Of a stretch of DNA of 64,000 nucleotides, positions 51,774 through 63,848 are shown one piece after another. The stretch spans positions 1,535,159 through 1,599,158 of the forward strand of contig OX419338.1 of the NCBI GenBank assembly GCA_948470475.1. Reading direction: 5' to 3'. Every line of letters begins with the position of its first letter. Within the stretch, counting starts at the first letter, position 1. Origin of the DNA: Galaxea fascicularis (Eukaryota > Cnidaria > Anthozoa > Scleractinia > Euphylliidae). The notes beneath the pieces were generated by a model, which worked only from the letters and a program-made list of their open reading frames with translations, did no database searches and was not told where the DNA came from. The position numbers and the translations under genes were made by a program.

Positions 51774-54700
51774 GTAAGGTCAAGATCTTTGAACAACATT
51801 TAATTTGTGTGCCAGAAGTCATTATTATTTTATGGCATTTTAGCTTAAAAGCCATGAAATGAACTGCGAGCAAAATTTGTGTTTTTTAGAATGTAACAAT
51901 GCGTTACTTGGTTTTAATTGCAATGTTTGACAGCATATGGGTGTCTTGAGTCCGTGCTTATTTTAATTACGTACTAATTACAACATTTTTCCTTTCAACC
52001 TGCGGGTACATGTTACGCTGAAGAGAACTCCTTGACATAAAGGGTGCTTTTCTTTGGGAAAATCTAAATCCAAATTCTTAGATCCAAAAACGGATTATGA
52101 GTTTCTTTACTAAAATCGAAAAATGGATCGTGAATTAGGTACAATCTGAATCCGGATCATGTTAGGATCTTTGGGAAACAGATACAAAAAAAACTACGTT
52201 TGGCACACGGTTTTTTCGTGAAAAGTCTGCCAGTCACGCTGTACGTATATTTTTATCGTCAGCAGAATAACTCTGAATCATATTAAGGCTTGCCACTTTG
52301 GTTTAGAATTGGAGAGCGTAAGTCTAAAGAAAATCATGACTAATTAGGAGATATCCACTGTTATGCAAATTCCATAAATGCTGGAGTTCAAATATAAATA
52401 GCAGCCATTTGTCGCCACACTCATTATTTCACAATAAAGTTCACGGGAGGTAAATAAAGCAACGGATCCTTTGATTTTATATTTCTGCAATTTGCAGAAC
52501 AATACTGGACACATTGGTTGCAGTTAGGCTAAATAATGATCCTGAGGACATTGCTTGTATCATGCACTAGGTGGTGGGAGGGTTATTATTTTAAAACTGT
52601 TACTGTCTGCCGTGGCATGCGAAATTAACTTCAGAAGCCTTCTGGTACCTAACGGTGATGTAGTTAGAACTCCGTACGAACGTTTTCTCTTCGCCTTTTC
52701 CATCCGTTCAAATGAAATACCACTGCTACATCTTCTGGTCATTGAAGATGTTGATGCGGCAAAACATCCTCGAGGAACTCTTCCGACATTTTAAAAACAA
52801 CGGCCAAGCACTAGCGCTGGGGTTGTCAGGGAAAAAATCCCTTTTCGGATTTTTCGTTTCTTTAATTTTGGTAGTAAAGAATCCACACGATCTTGGATTC
52901 TCCCAAAGAAATTCATCCTAAGTCTTCTATGGTTATAAAACGAAAGAGGCGGATTTGTTAATCGTTTTCATCCAACAAGTATTAATTTTCTGCATCCTTG
53001 CGATCGATGAAACCAATACGGTAACCTTGATTATACTTTTTTACGCGTGATTCTGTGATTTCTTACATTGACGGCTTGACGACGCTTGGCGATTCGGATA
53101 ATGAATACTACAGCTATAATTTAAGTCCCCAGATTCTTTCGCGGAGATTATCTGAAGGCGTTTGCCGTTGGGGCGTCAAGGGGCGCAAAAAAATACCATT
53201 TTAAGTGCTCTATTCCTTGGTTTAATATCTGTCATTAACGAATAGAAGTATTTCAAGGTGATTCAATGAATTATTTGATAATTCAACTTTCCTGCTTGCG
53301 TGCACTCTAGCTGATCGAATTGTGTTTGATGTTTTTTCATGGTTATTTGATCTAGTAAACGAATTAAGTGATTTTGAAACTGTCTCATTCCATTAAGGAC
53401 CCTCGACTAAGACAGATCGCGCAAATTTGCCATTAAGTTCGTTTGTCGCATTCTTTATAAATTAGTTGTTATTTAAGCAATAGACCACAAATTTCTTAGG
53501 TTTATAGGCTGATAAACCACGCGAGATGTTGGAGGAACACGAGAAGAACTCGTAAATCACGAGTTGCAGGCGACTGATTTATGAATTTTTCGAGTGTTCT
53601 TCCAACATCTCAAGTGGTTTATCCTGCCTCTAAACCACAGAAAATTGTGGTATATAATAATTCAGAAAACGCGCGTAATTTCCTTGAGTTTACTGGTACT
53701 ATAATTCATAGCTGATTGACCAATCAGAGCGCGTGTATTCATTTGGTTATTATTAACTAAAGATAGCTGTCTAGCCTGTCACCTTGTTTTGTTTCCTTGG
53801 TAATGATCCTCAAGCCCATAATGATATTTATTTCTACGCCCTTTCAGGACAAAAAGCCAAAAACGCCACAAGCGGGTTTCTAATGGAAGGAATTGGCTTG
53901 AATCAAAACACTGCTATCCGAATGTCTCATGCAGACCATAATCACAAGCTCAACCACCATAATAAAATCAAGTCGCTCATTCAGGATCGCACAGGAACGA
54001 AAAGACAATTTGGTGCTGAATACCTCCCACAACCATTTGATTCAACTTCTGTAAAAGGTAAAATGCCCCTTGATCAGAGGTACACGTACAAACAATTCTA
54101 TCCCTCAGTGTTTTGATTGTTGAAATGTATATACTTTCATCGATCGACAACGGCTCTCGTTTACTAGGTTCGTCATTTTCAAAGGTGACCGACGCAACAG
54201 CAAAACACTGCTCATGATACAAACCCACAACTAACAGTGAGTCACATGACTAAATGCGACCAGATACAGCTCCTGAGTGTTTTTTCTTCCATATTTGTGA
54301 AAGCGATCCTGAAAGTAGGCTGTGGCAGCGAGAAACAAACGGGTTTTAGATTTCTGTGTTCTTGTTGGTGTTCGCGTACGAATGACCGGAAAAAAACAAA
54401 AAAAGTATGTTTCCCAAGGCGCAAGAGTGACACGATCTCCTTAGTTTTTGTCGCTTTCCTCAGTGTTCTAGTGAAGGCTGCTCTTTGAGGAATGTGCGTA
54501 AACAACGACAAAAAAAAAATACGGAGAGGAATGACAATCCCTGTTTTCCAATTACATCCTGTCTACAGAAGCCGTCGGCCTTCTCTGTTCTCGAGATGCT
54601 GATGAAAAATTGGTTAAATGCCACTGGATCATACCAATACATTTACCATCTTACAATGATCGCAGTCTGATTATTTAGTTAATCCGACCACGTTATTTTT

Positions 54701-57700
54701 CTCAGCCTGCAAAACTCAAGTAGACCTAGGTTTCCTCATTGATGGGTCAGGCAGCGTAGAGATGTACGGAAAGGGAAATTTTCGAAAGTGTTTGGACTTT
54801 GTCAAATCCCTCACAAGGGCGTTTGTTATTTCCCGTACGGACACAAGAGTAGGGGCTATCGTATTTTCGTCCCACAGTGAACTTCAGTTTGACTTTCAAA
54901 AGTACGCAACGAAGACAGACGTAGAGACAGCTATTTACAATATCAAATACCCTGGATACAGGACAAAAACTGGAATGGCATTAACAATGGCAAAAGACCA
55001 ACTTTTTAACGATGCCAGAGCAGGAGTACCTCGTGTGCTCGTCGTTTTGACTGACGGACGTTCCAGCGACGACGTTGTCAAACCCTCCGAAGAACTTAAA
55101 AACACTGGAGTAATAATATTTGTGGTTGGACTGGGAAGTAATTACAATTTGGCTCAACTTAAGGCTATGGCAACTGACGACAACGTATTTACAGTGGATT
55201 TTCTTTCCATGATGAGTATAGTAAGAGTAATGCAGGAAAAGCTGTGTAAAGGTAAGAAGGTCTCTGCTATCAGCAAAGTAGTGTCATTATACGGAATTTA
55301 TAAGGTTTTGCCATACTTCCTGTAGACTTGTTTCACAACTGACAACGGCCAGTGGACATACCTGAAACATGTCTTGTTTTAAATTTAGACGTTTTGTGTA
55401 GTTGCTAAAAATTTGTCCTGGCATAAGTTACGACGAGATACGTTGCCTCATAAAGACAGCCAACATCGCACATTAGGCGACAAAATGGCGACAAATTTCA
55501 TATTGTTCATAAATGAAGGCAATTGTGCAATGCTTCTTAGTAATCCCAGGTTGGACAGATTTGTTGCTTTAATATTATGATATGATTCACAGTAGTACGT
55601 AATGAATAGAAGTTATTGGACAGATGCTGTATCTCAAAACATGAAACGACTCAGAACATTAGACTCACGTTACTCTAATGGTAAGTGACACTCACTCTAA
55701 TTGATAAGCTTTTTCCCACACGAGTACCTTTTGCGTACAGTGGTTACTAGGCAGGTGACCGTATAGACTCGACTCTCAGAACTGATGGAACTTGATCCCA
55801 GTGCTTAATTGCCTATGGGATATGTTCTTTTTAAAAGCGTAATTACTTCTGTGAACGTCCTGCTCTTTTTGTCTTTAATTTCAGCTGCTGTTAAGGCTGT
55901 GGCCGAGGGAGTGAGTAAGTAAAGTTTTTCAGTTTTGATCTAATTTGTTAAAATTGGAAACAAGAAGCGATTTTAGGATGGCGAAAATATTTGCCCCACT
56001 GGCATCATTTTGATAATGAATGTAAGTAAGGTATTGAGGTTACCCATCAATTCTGCATACAGTGCGAGATGTTCAAAGCGACTTCATTAACAGTCTTGCA
56101 ACCCGACGAGGCGGGTACCAAATCACACAGACATCAGCTGCATCAGGCGGAAGCACGTCGTCTGGGAGCACGTCTGGTGGTTCGTCCGTGTCAGGTTCTA
56201 TTAATGGCGGTTCGTCTAGTAGATCTGAAAACGCCGGAACTGGTGGTTCGTCTAGTACATTTGGAGGCGGTAGAACTGGCGGTAAGTGATACGGACGTGG
56301 GACAGACGGAACCGGATACTTTCACCGAAGGGGCAAGAACTAATGTTCGATTGTGAACGGGTAACCAGCCTTCCGGAAAGCGAGTTTTGGTGTTCTGATA
56401 AAAGAACAACTTCGAAATACATTAAAACTACAGGACTGGAGACTTTGCATTTTCCAACACTGAAATGTTACATGATTGCGAGAAGGCTTGGTGATGGAAC
56501 AAGAAGTGTGCTTTGAGAGTCAAAACAAGGAACACAAATTGATGACAATGATAGTGCTTGAGAACACCACTATGTCGCTTGGCATGACAACACCAACCTA
56601 GGATACCTGACAGGACGAGCAAACGTTAACCAAACGTTAACCAAACGTTACAAGCCACAGCATTCACATCGCGCCCGGGGACGTTTCAGCTGAGTAGCGT
56701 GGCAAGAACAGAGTGTGACAGTAGACTGACAAAACGTACAGTTACAATATAACAAAAATTATGGTTCTCATAATTTAATCATCGCACGTGAATGACCTGT
56801 GTGGAATGACTCAAGTGTAACTGAAACTGTTATTTGAAATGAAGATGTCAACGTATTTAAATTAAAACGTATATAACCAGAAAAATGATGGCATGAGTCA
56901 CGCCGAAAGATGTCTTCAAAAATTTGTCTCCTGACTGATAAAAATGTAAGTGAACCAATGGACCCATGTACAATGTAGCCTGCGAGCAAGCTCTCTCGGA
57001 GGGGTGGGGGGTGGGAGGTGGGAGGAGAAAAATAATTGTCCCCGACCCCCTATCCCCCGAGCGGGGGCAGAGCTTTCTCGCAGGCTAATACAATCTTTTA
57101 CATATCAGACGATGAATCCCAAAAATTGAATCTTGTTAAGCTACATTATTGAAATTCCAACATGCACATCCCATTCGATTATTCATGTTATTATGAAATG
57201 TCTAATTGCTTGCATCTCTTACTTTTAGCCGTGGAAGGAGCTAGTGCCGCTGCGGGAGGGGGTAAGTATGCTTCCACATTAAAGTCTGTAAAAAAAATCC
57301 AAATCCACCCAAACCTGCACTCAGAAGGCTGACTGATCGGCCTTTTAAATCCAAAAACACTAGTTCCAACCTGTTTCCCAGTAACAGGCACTGTATTCTG
57401 AGACAAACTGACAATCTGTCCCCTTTGTTTTACCCCTGAGTGAAAAGCTTCGAAACTACTCACTTGGGAGTGGACTGCACTATGACAATGTAGCTCAGTT
57501 ATATGTTGAAGTACCCTATGCATGCCTAACATTCCTCCAACGCAACTACTCAGCGGGCCATTACAGTGGACTTGCATAATGAACACGATAGACTTATAAT
57601 ACGGTGGTACTTCTTGTAACGTGTCGATAAATAGTGACGAAGTAATCGATAGAAATGAGTGCACTTTTTTCGTGAAATTCGACCCATGATGCATCATGTG

Positions 57701-60700
57701 CTTATTAAAAAAAGATACGGTTGAAATCTATAATGGCTGACAAACGCCATCAACTTTTTCAATGTTCCTTGCCACTTTGTTTTTTGCTTTTGCTCCAAAA
57801 ACAACAGGTCGTCAGGTATCAAAACTTTGTCCACCAAACGTTGTCCTTGAGCTTAGTGTATTGTCACAGGACTGTAAAATCACATTCATTTCTTACCTTA
57901 TAATTACATCGAATAACACTGACTCGTTTATGTGTTCTAATAAATGTATGCTGTCCATGTAGGTGGTTGTGACCTGGCATTCATGGTTGATGTTTCATCC
58001 AGTATTAGTGGAGAGGCAAACTTTAAGCTCGTTATGGAGTTCGTGAAAAGCATTTTCCATTCATTTACAATGGGTGCAAGTTTGAGATTTGGATTGGTTG
58101 TGTTTGGTGGCAGTGTTAAGGTACAGTGTTAATTTTGAACGAAGTGTTTTAATAGGTGGCACAGACCTGTACCTCAACTCAATTACGTTAAACTAAATGG
58201 CAACCGGAAGAAAACAGGCATTGAGAAAAACGTGTTATACGAAGCTGCGTTATTTGAAGAGAGAGGCTATGCTCCTTGCTGAAATCATATGAACTTCTTT
58301 AGAGGGATAGTGTGACATTTCACAGATTTTTCTCCTTAGTAAATAGTAGCTGTGAGGTACAATCCAAGACTAATCACTTGGAGAACTTTGTATCGATAGC
58401 CATGGGACATAAATTGTAAAACTAAGAAGAAGCCTTTCAGAAGTACCAGTAAGCCTTCCAACATTTTTTTGCCTGGCTACCACTTATAGGTGTACTTTTC
58501 AAACCCATCTTAACAATGTCCTTTTGTGTCAGGTTGTATTTGGGTTTACTCAGTATACTTCATTCTCCGAAGTTGACTCTGCAATTGCAAGTGTGACTCT
58601 AATCGGTGGCGGCTGTACTGCGGGTGCTGCTCTTTCAAAGTGTCAATCAGCGCTGTTTACAGGTGCCGCAGAGAGCAGGTCTCGTCTCCTTATTGTACTA
58701 ATAGCGGGAAAGTCTTCTGATGGTGTAACAAGTGGTGCTGGATCGTTGAAATCAGCCGGTGTAAAGATAATCGCTGTGGGCATGGGCGGCTCGTTTGATC
58801 AGGGGCAGCTCTCCTCCATGGCTTATTCTTCGTCTTATGTTCTGACAGCTGCTTCCTTTAGCGGTTTAACTGGCATAAGGGGACAACTGACAACCCTTAT
58901 ATCACAAGGTATCCGAGGGTGTAAAGTTTCAAAACTTATAACTGGAATAAATTTAAAACCATGACCAACTAACGACAGCAAACTCCCTTTTTAAAGGGCA
59001 ATGGTTTCCCTTCATCGGACCAGAACAACTTCTGGTTTTGCTGTAACCATGAGGAATCAATAGATGTTATTGAAAATAAGCCGTTCTCCTTCCCCACCCT
59101 TAACACCTTTACTTCAATTTTAAGTTTTTGGTATTTCTTTTCAACTCCACCGAGGAAAGTATTGTTAATTGAACTGAGTGACGAACTCGTAGATGACCTC
59201 ACCTTCAGCGACAACATAAAGAGCACGCTCCTAGGCGCTCCATTTCATTAATAAATATTTTTGTTCTCAAAAACTTTTGTTTAGCTGGTGGAGTCAGTGC
59301 CAGTGGCGGGGCTGGGGCAGCAGGAGGAGCTGGAGGAGGTATGAATTTATATTACTTATATTCACAGAGTCTACACTCTTTCTAAAACATTCAGTAAGGT
59401 TCTTGTGTTTTAACAGCAAAAGTTCATTGAATACCACAACCCAACTGGCATACGTGTCTACTACAACGAGTTGAACAAATACCTGAGACACTAGATCATT
59501 TAATTTCAATGATCTCCTGCTTTCCCCCCCCCCCCCCCTTCCCCTCTTATCAAAGTTGCTAACGGTGTAACACCTAACAACTTTGAAAAGAGGGAGAAGG
59601 AGGGGCTGTGTGTTGGATCTCACAGATTTCTTAGCTGCGGCGTTTTAGAGAAAGAAAACATGTTTTTGATTGCGACTGTCTCAATAAATTTGCAACTGGT
59701 TGTAGCAAGCTGGCAAGAATTTTTTTCACAGTTAAGCAAGCTCGTTCCCAGGACTTGGTCCGCTGAGGGGAAAAATCATTTTTCACTTATTCTATATTTA
59801 TTTAATCGGGATAGTAACAAATGTAACTAGAACGAACAATTAAGAAATAAAAGACTATTCCTTTTTCGCGAAAACGGAATCGTGTAGCTGCTGGATATCA
59901 TGAGATAAGAAATAGTCATAATTCAGAGCAGGTTTGTTTGGTTCAACACAGGCAAATATTTTTAACTACAGCATCGTTCAGTTTATCAATAATTCCTTTT
60001 CCCAGATTCGAAGCCGCTTATGCTTTGTGGCCAACCATTCTGTACATAGAAATCTTCTTATTCTCCTGCACTCTTCTAATTAAAGCAGGTACAAACCAAT
60101 CAAAGCGACTGACTATCAACCGCTTTTATCCTTCAGTATCCTGTGATCTGGCCTTCATGTTAGATGCGTCAAGTAGCATCCAAGGCGAAGCAGACTTCAA
60201 GCTGTGTATCGAGTTCATCAAGGTTGTATTTCACGCTTTTGGCATGGGAGGAGGAATTCGATTTGCCTTGGTCATCTTTGGTAGCTCGGCTCAAGTTGTT
60301 TTTGACTTCAGTAAATATTCTTCCATCTCAGATGTCGATAGCGCTCTAAGTCAGGTAGGCACTGATAGCTAGATTAATGCACTAACATTATTGTCAGTAT
60401 TGCCACCTGGAGCAATTCATGTCTTTGGGTAAATCTCTAGTTACCTAGTTGAATGGCCTACCTTTCACTTTAATATTACAAGGCAAACTCAACTTGAATG
60501 AAAAGAAGCGCGTACGAACTATATAATTATAAAAACTTAAGGAGGCTTGGTCATTTGGACCTCAGATAGATCAGCCATAGATTTTGGCAACGAAACTCTC
60601 AGTTCCTTGGTATTGCCTTTAACATCAGGTAAAACTGGTTGGTGGATCATGCGCGGCCGGAGCAGCTCTATCCACGTGCCAATCATCTCTGTTTGCAAGC

Positions 60701-63700
60701 TCCGGAGGTGGTGCCGCCGGTGGAGGTGCTGCTGTTGGAGAAGCAGGAGCTGGAGCGAGTGGCAGTGCCCGCTTGCTCGTGGTAATGATGGCAGGAAAGT
60801 CTACAGACTCAGTCACCAGTGTTTCTGCTTCGATCAAACAAAGTGGTGTCAAGATTCTCTGTCTTGGTATGGGTGCGAGCTTTGACAAAGAGCAAATGAC
60901 TGCTATGGCATATTCCTCCGAGTACTTTCTATCAGTCTCTTCGTTTTCGGCCTTGTCTGGTATTTCACAGCAACTCATAGGACTAATCAGTACAGGTAAT
61001 AAATCATTCTAAATACAACATCGCCGTCTATGCTATTTGTTTCGACAATTAGTCACGTAGGAGCCGACAAAATAATAGATATAGTCGTGTTATTTGCTTC
61101 CGTGAGATATTAAAAACTTGAAAAATGTTATTAGATTATTTTATAGGCTACTACCTACTGTTTATTTCAAATACTTTGAAATAGAGATTGCGTTACCTCC
61201 ACAAATACTGGAGATTTAAAGCTGTTAAAAGTCTAAGGTGCTTTTGAATGGTCCTGTATGTTAGAATGTAATATTAAAATAAGATATCAGTAATAGTCTA
61301 TACTAATAAACCTGAAAATTTAATACGTTCACCAGAAAACTCTTTCAATCTTAAGGTATCATGGTAGGTGGATTTTGACGAAAAATAGAAAAATTTTTTT
61401 TTTTGCTGTTCAAATTGAGAAGACTGAGATAAATATTTTGCAAAAAGAATGGGAAAAAAAGCTTTTTTACTTTTTAAGATAAAGAGAAAAACTATTTTTG
61501 AATCTCATTAACCGCTGACGGTGCGTTGACAATTTCCTGTCATCTCTAATTAAAATTTACCTTCTGTTGTCACCTGTAACGCGAATGCGGTGTGATGGTT
61601 CATTTGAACGAAAGAGATGTGCACGCGAACTGTTCTTGATCCGGTTGTTTTTGTCGCTAGTTGGCTTTCGTTCTTGACAGGCTTAGCTTTTGAAGTTCTT
61701 AATGTCCGGACGAAAACGCAAGAAAACGTCTTGTCCGTCTGCGTCTTCGAAGAAGCCAAAGAAGCGAAAATCTGGAATCAAGGAATCTTGTGTGGAACAA
61801 GCAAGATCTTTGGCTCTGAGCGACCGTGGGTCGTACTACAGTCAAGACGAATGGTTATTGGAGGGCACTAGTCCCGACAATAAAGCCGTAGAGCAACCTG
61901 CAACAAGTGCTAGTCGCACGAAAATATCGCCAGAGAACGAACTGGTTTTCGTGCCAGAATTGAAGACGTCTGTTTAATTCAAGTTGTCATAAGCCATTTT
62001 TGTTGTAAACTGACCCGTGCCGACATCTGTCAATGCGTCATTAAATCTTCTTACATGCTGGGATTTTTAACACCTAATCACAGAAATCTCATAAAACGTT
62101 TTTCGTCTTTTTCTCGATAACATAAAACTGCATATAAGGGGGAACATTTTTAGTTCGTTTATGCGCGTCTTCCGACGGAATTAGCTGAAAATCAACAGCC
62201 ATTTTCAAGGATACTTTGTTCGAAAAACCGTGTCGGGCTTTGTTTAATTTCGCTTCCGTTTCCGAGTTACGGCCTCTTTTGTACAAAGGAACGTCCGCAT
62301 GGACAATATCAAACTTTAGGAGGTTGTAAAAAAAAAACCAAACCGCATCTGGAAAATCGCAGACACGGTTTTTGAGGGTGATGTGTGAGAAAACATTTCC
62401 GATATTAATCGCGCCGATCCGATAATTCACGCGCGGAAACGAACCAATTTAAGCGAAGCAGTGTTTCTGGGCATTTCTTTTAATATCACTGCAACACTGA
62501 CTTTTTAGAAAATTTCAAAGATATGATTGTAATGTATAACTATTAAGCTTTCAGAAAATGTATAGGTTGACGAGGTTTTCTTTTAAAGCGTCAGCGTGAG
62601 GGCGCGATTTCCAAACACTGTCAATCCACCTACTATGATACCTTAAGGGTTATTTAAATGTATTGCTTTTACTTCTTTGTTAAAAGCCGGGGGTATTTCT
62701 GCGAGTGGAGCTGCAGGCGGAGCTGGGGGATCCTCCGGAGCGGCCGGTGGGGCAGCGGGCGGAGCAGGAGCAACCGGAACAGGGGGATCCGCAGGAGCAG
62801 CAGGTGGAGGGGCAGGTAGAATTTCCTTCGATGCCTTTTTCGTTGTATCCCTATTTTTGTCCCAGAATGGTGATATCTCTCTCTCTCTCTCTCTCTTCGT
62901 ACATTCGTAATCATGCCCAAGGTTGTATGGATAGGTAGTATGATTTACGTTTAACGTTGCTAATGGATACGTTTAAATGGAAGCCGAAAAGGGAATGCAT
63001 ACAGTGTCATTTTCTTATCGATATCGGTTGGTGTACAGCTTTTACTCATTTGAGAGGTAGAACATTTACGACTGTTGTCCTGTAGACCAGGTGAAGAAAT
63101 GAGAGATTCGTATAGGCGGTTCTTCAATACATATTGCTTTCAAATGCTCGATGGAATAGACGTAAAAGGATCACAGGTGATGGAGTAAAACGTATAGTGC
63201 AAAGGAGACAAATGGAATTTCTGGCAACTATACGATTCACTTCGCTAACAACTATGCTAACCACTAAGCACAAGGGTAAGGACCTTTTGCGCTTTTTCAA
63301 AGGTACTGTTGAACTGGCCTTCATGCTCGATGCCTCTAGTAGTATTGGCGGGGAATCCAATTTTCAGTTGTGCGTCCAGTTTATTAAGTCAGTCTATGGC
63401 AGTTTCACTATTTCGTCCACGGCGTACCGCATAGGACTCGTTCTCTTCGGTGCATCAGCGTCTGTATCGTTCGACTTCAGCAAATACAGCTCAGCAGCTG
63501 AAATTGACTCTGCCATTGGGAGTATGAAGCTGTTAGGAGGAGCATGCGCAGCAGGACAAGGCCTAAGTACATGTCAATCACAACTGTTTGCCCAATCACG
63601 AGAAGGAGCGTCCAAGATCCTTCTGGTGATGATGGCAGGCAAATCAACGGACGACGTGTCTAGCGTAGCTGGCGATATGAAGAGTTCAGGTGTAAAAATA

Positions 63701-63848
63701 CTTTGCCTTGGAATGGGAAGTTCCTTTGACAAGTCACAGCTGACAGCAATGGCTAGTTCTGACTCATACGTACAGGTTGCTACCGATTACAACCAGCTCG
63801 GATCACTGTCCAGCGTCTTTGTGTCGCTCGTTGGTCAAGTCTCTGGCG
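51689..63848 (+). CDS. Gene E (3' incomplete): secreted protein with at least four vWA and Gly/Ala-rich linkers
   Basis: Thirteen exons give the first 990 residues: signal peptide (1-28), polar linker (29-98), vWA1 (99-280), linkers (281-374, Ser/Gly-rich), vWA2 (375-552), Gly/Ala linker, vWA3 (571-765), Gly/Ala linker (766-808), vWA4 (809-990); the gene leaves the window in phase 1. vWA1 resembles the gene A/D type but has a complete MIDAS. vWA2 to vWA4 form a second type opening with D-x-SSS-I and sharing CQSxLF and AGKS motifs. A ShKT end is expected beyond the window by analogy only. The 2-kb intron 51774-53847 holds a foldback repeat and no recognised exon; the 1.7-kb intron 60996-62686 holds a TTAA-flanked transposon. 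Confidence 0.82.
53499..53640. repeat. Foldback (MITE-like), about 140 bp
   Basis: Arms TTTATAGGCTGATAAACCAC and the near complement ending ATCCTGCCTCTAAA; both hold the CGAGATGTTGGAGGAACAC segment or its complement. Confidence 0.7.
53848..54057 (+). CDS. Gene E exon 2: polar linker
   Basis: Acceptor TTCTACGCCCTTTCAG, donor G|GTAAAA, 70 residues, phase 1-1. His/Asn/Lys-rich middle (HADHNHKLNHHNKIK). Confidence 0.7.
54706..55251 (+). CDS. Gene E exon 3: vWA1 with complete MIDAS
   Basis: Acceptor CGTTATTTTTCTCAG, donor G|GTAAGA. DGSGS, Thr in RTKTGMAL and Asp in LTDGRSSDDV are all present, so this domain should bind a divalent ion and could bind ligand in a metal-dependent way. Leader Cys and the end KLCKG may form a disulfide. 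Confidence 0.92.
55885..55914 (+). CDS. Gene E exon 4: 10-residue linker
   Basis: 30 bases, phase 1-1, acceptor TTTGTCTTTAATTTCAG, donor A|GTAAGT chosen over GTGAGT four bases earlier because only it keeps phase. Reads AVKAVAEGV. Confidence 0.55.
   Translation: MLLRLWPRE
56063..56281 (+). CDS. Gene E exon 5: Ser/Gly-rich linker
   Basis: Acceptor AATTCTGCATACAG, donor G|GTAAGT, 73 residues, phase 1-1. Repeats of the type SGGSxS and NGGSSS; likely flexible. Confidence 0.75.
56976..57089. repeat. Foldback element with G-rich centre
   Basis: Arms TAGCCTGCGAGCAAGCTCTC and GAGCTTTCTCGCAGGCTA are inverted around a GGGGTGG/CCCCC core. Confidence 0.7.
57229..57261 (+). CDS. Gene E exon 6: 11-residue Gly/Ala linker
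   Basis: 33 bases, phase 1-1, acceptor CATCTCTTACTTTTAG, donor G|GTAAGT. Reads VEGASAAAGGG. Confidence 0.65.
57963..58120 (+). CDS. Gene E exon 7: vWA2, first part
   Basis: Acceptor TGCTGTCCATGTAG, phase 1 entry, leaves in phase 0 at AAG|GTACAG. Opens CDLAFMVDVSSSIS, a canonical first MIDAS loop. Confidence 0.82.
58533..58908 (+). CDS. Gene E exon 8: vWA2, second part
   Basis: Acceptor CTTTTGTGTCAG, phase 0 entry, phase 1 exit (G|GTATCC). Continues VVFGFTQYTS; the Thr loop CTAGAAL is kept, while the third loop reads LIAGKSSDGV. Confidence 0.85.
59285..59338 (+). CDS. Gene E exon 9: 18-residue Gly/Ala linker
   Basis: 54 bases, phase 1-1, acceptor AACTTTTGTTTAG, donor G|GTATGA. Reads GGVSASGGAGAAGGAGG. 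Confidence 0.68.
59521..59606. repeat. C-run with hairpin
   Basis: A C-run is followed by CCCCTCTTATCAAAGTTG and its near complement (CAACTTTGAAAAGAGGG). Confidence 0.55.
60137..60354 (+). CDS. Gene E exon 10: vWA3, first part
   Basis: Acceptor CGCTTTTATCCTTCAG, phase 1 entry, phase 0 exit at CAG|GTAGGC. Opens CDLAFMLDASSSIQG. The exit lies later in the fold than the intron of vWA2. Confidence 0.82.
60629..60995 (+). CDS. Gene E exon 11: vWA3, second part with Gly/Ala insert
   Basis: Acceptor TGCCTTTAACATCAG, phase 0 entry, phase 1 exit (G|GTAATA). Between CQSSLFAS and ARLLVVMMAG lies an extra Gly/Ala-rich segment of about 24 residues that the sister domains lack. Confidence 0.85.
61350..62647. 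mobile_element. TTAA-flanked DNA transposon, about 1.3 kb
   Basis: Terminal inverted repeats CTTAAGGTATCATGGTAGG and its match at 62623-62647 (one mismatch in about 25) flank the element; TTAA sits at both ends, the target type of piggyBac-like elements. No transposase is evident. Confidence 0.75.
61702..61977 (+). CDS. Small ORF inside the TTAA element
   Basis: 91 codons from ATG: a very basic start (MSGRKRKK, KKPKKRK, nuclear-localisation-like), then DRGSYYSQDEWLLEG and an acidic end. Function unknown. It could be a fragment of an element-encoded protein or a chance frame. Confidence 0.35.
   Translation: MSGRKRKKTSCPSASSKKPKKRKSGIKESCVEQARSLALSDRGSYYSQDEWLLEGTSPDNKAVEQPATSASRTKISPENELVFVPELKTSV
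62687..62815 (+). CDS. Gene E exon 12: Gly/Ala-rich linker
   Basis: Acceptor TTTTACTTCTTTGTTAAAAG, donor G|GTAGAA, 43 residues, phase 1-1. Almost only Gly, Ala, Ser and Thr, silk-like in composition. It is a longer version of exon 9, sharing the start GGISASG against GGVSASG. Confidence 0.72.
62877..62898 (+). repeat. (TC)n microsatellite
   Basis: About eleven TC units 60 bases after exon 12. Confidence 0.85.
63303..63848 (+). CDS. Gene E exon 13: vWA4
   Basis: Acceptor GCGCTTTTTCAAAG, donor G|GTAAGT, phase 1-1. Opens VELAFMLDASSSIGG; the second loop ACAAGQGL and third MMAGKSTDDV resemble vWA3. The domain is a single exon, without the internal introns of vWA2 and vWA3. Confidence 0.9.
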
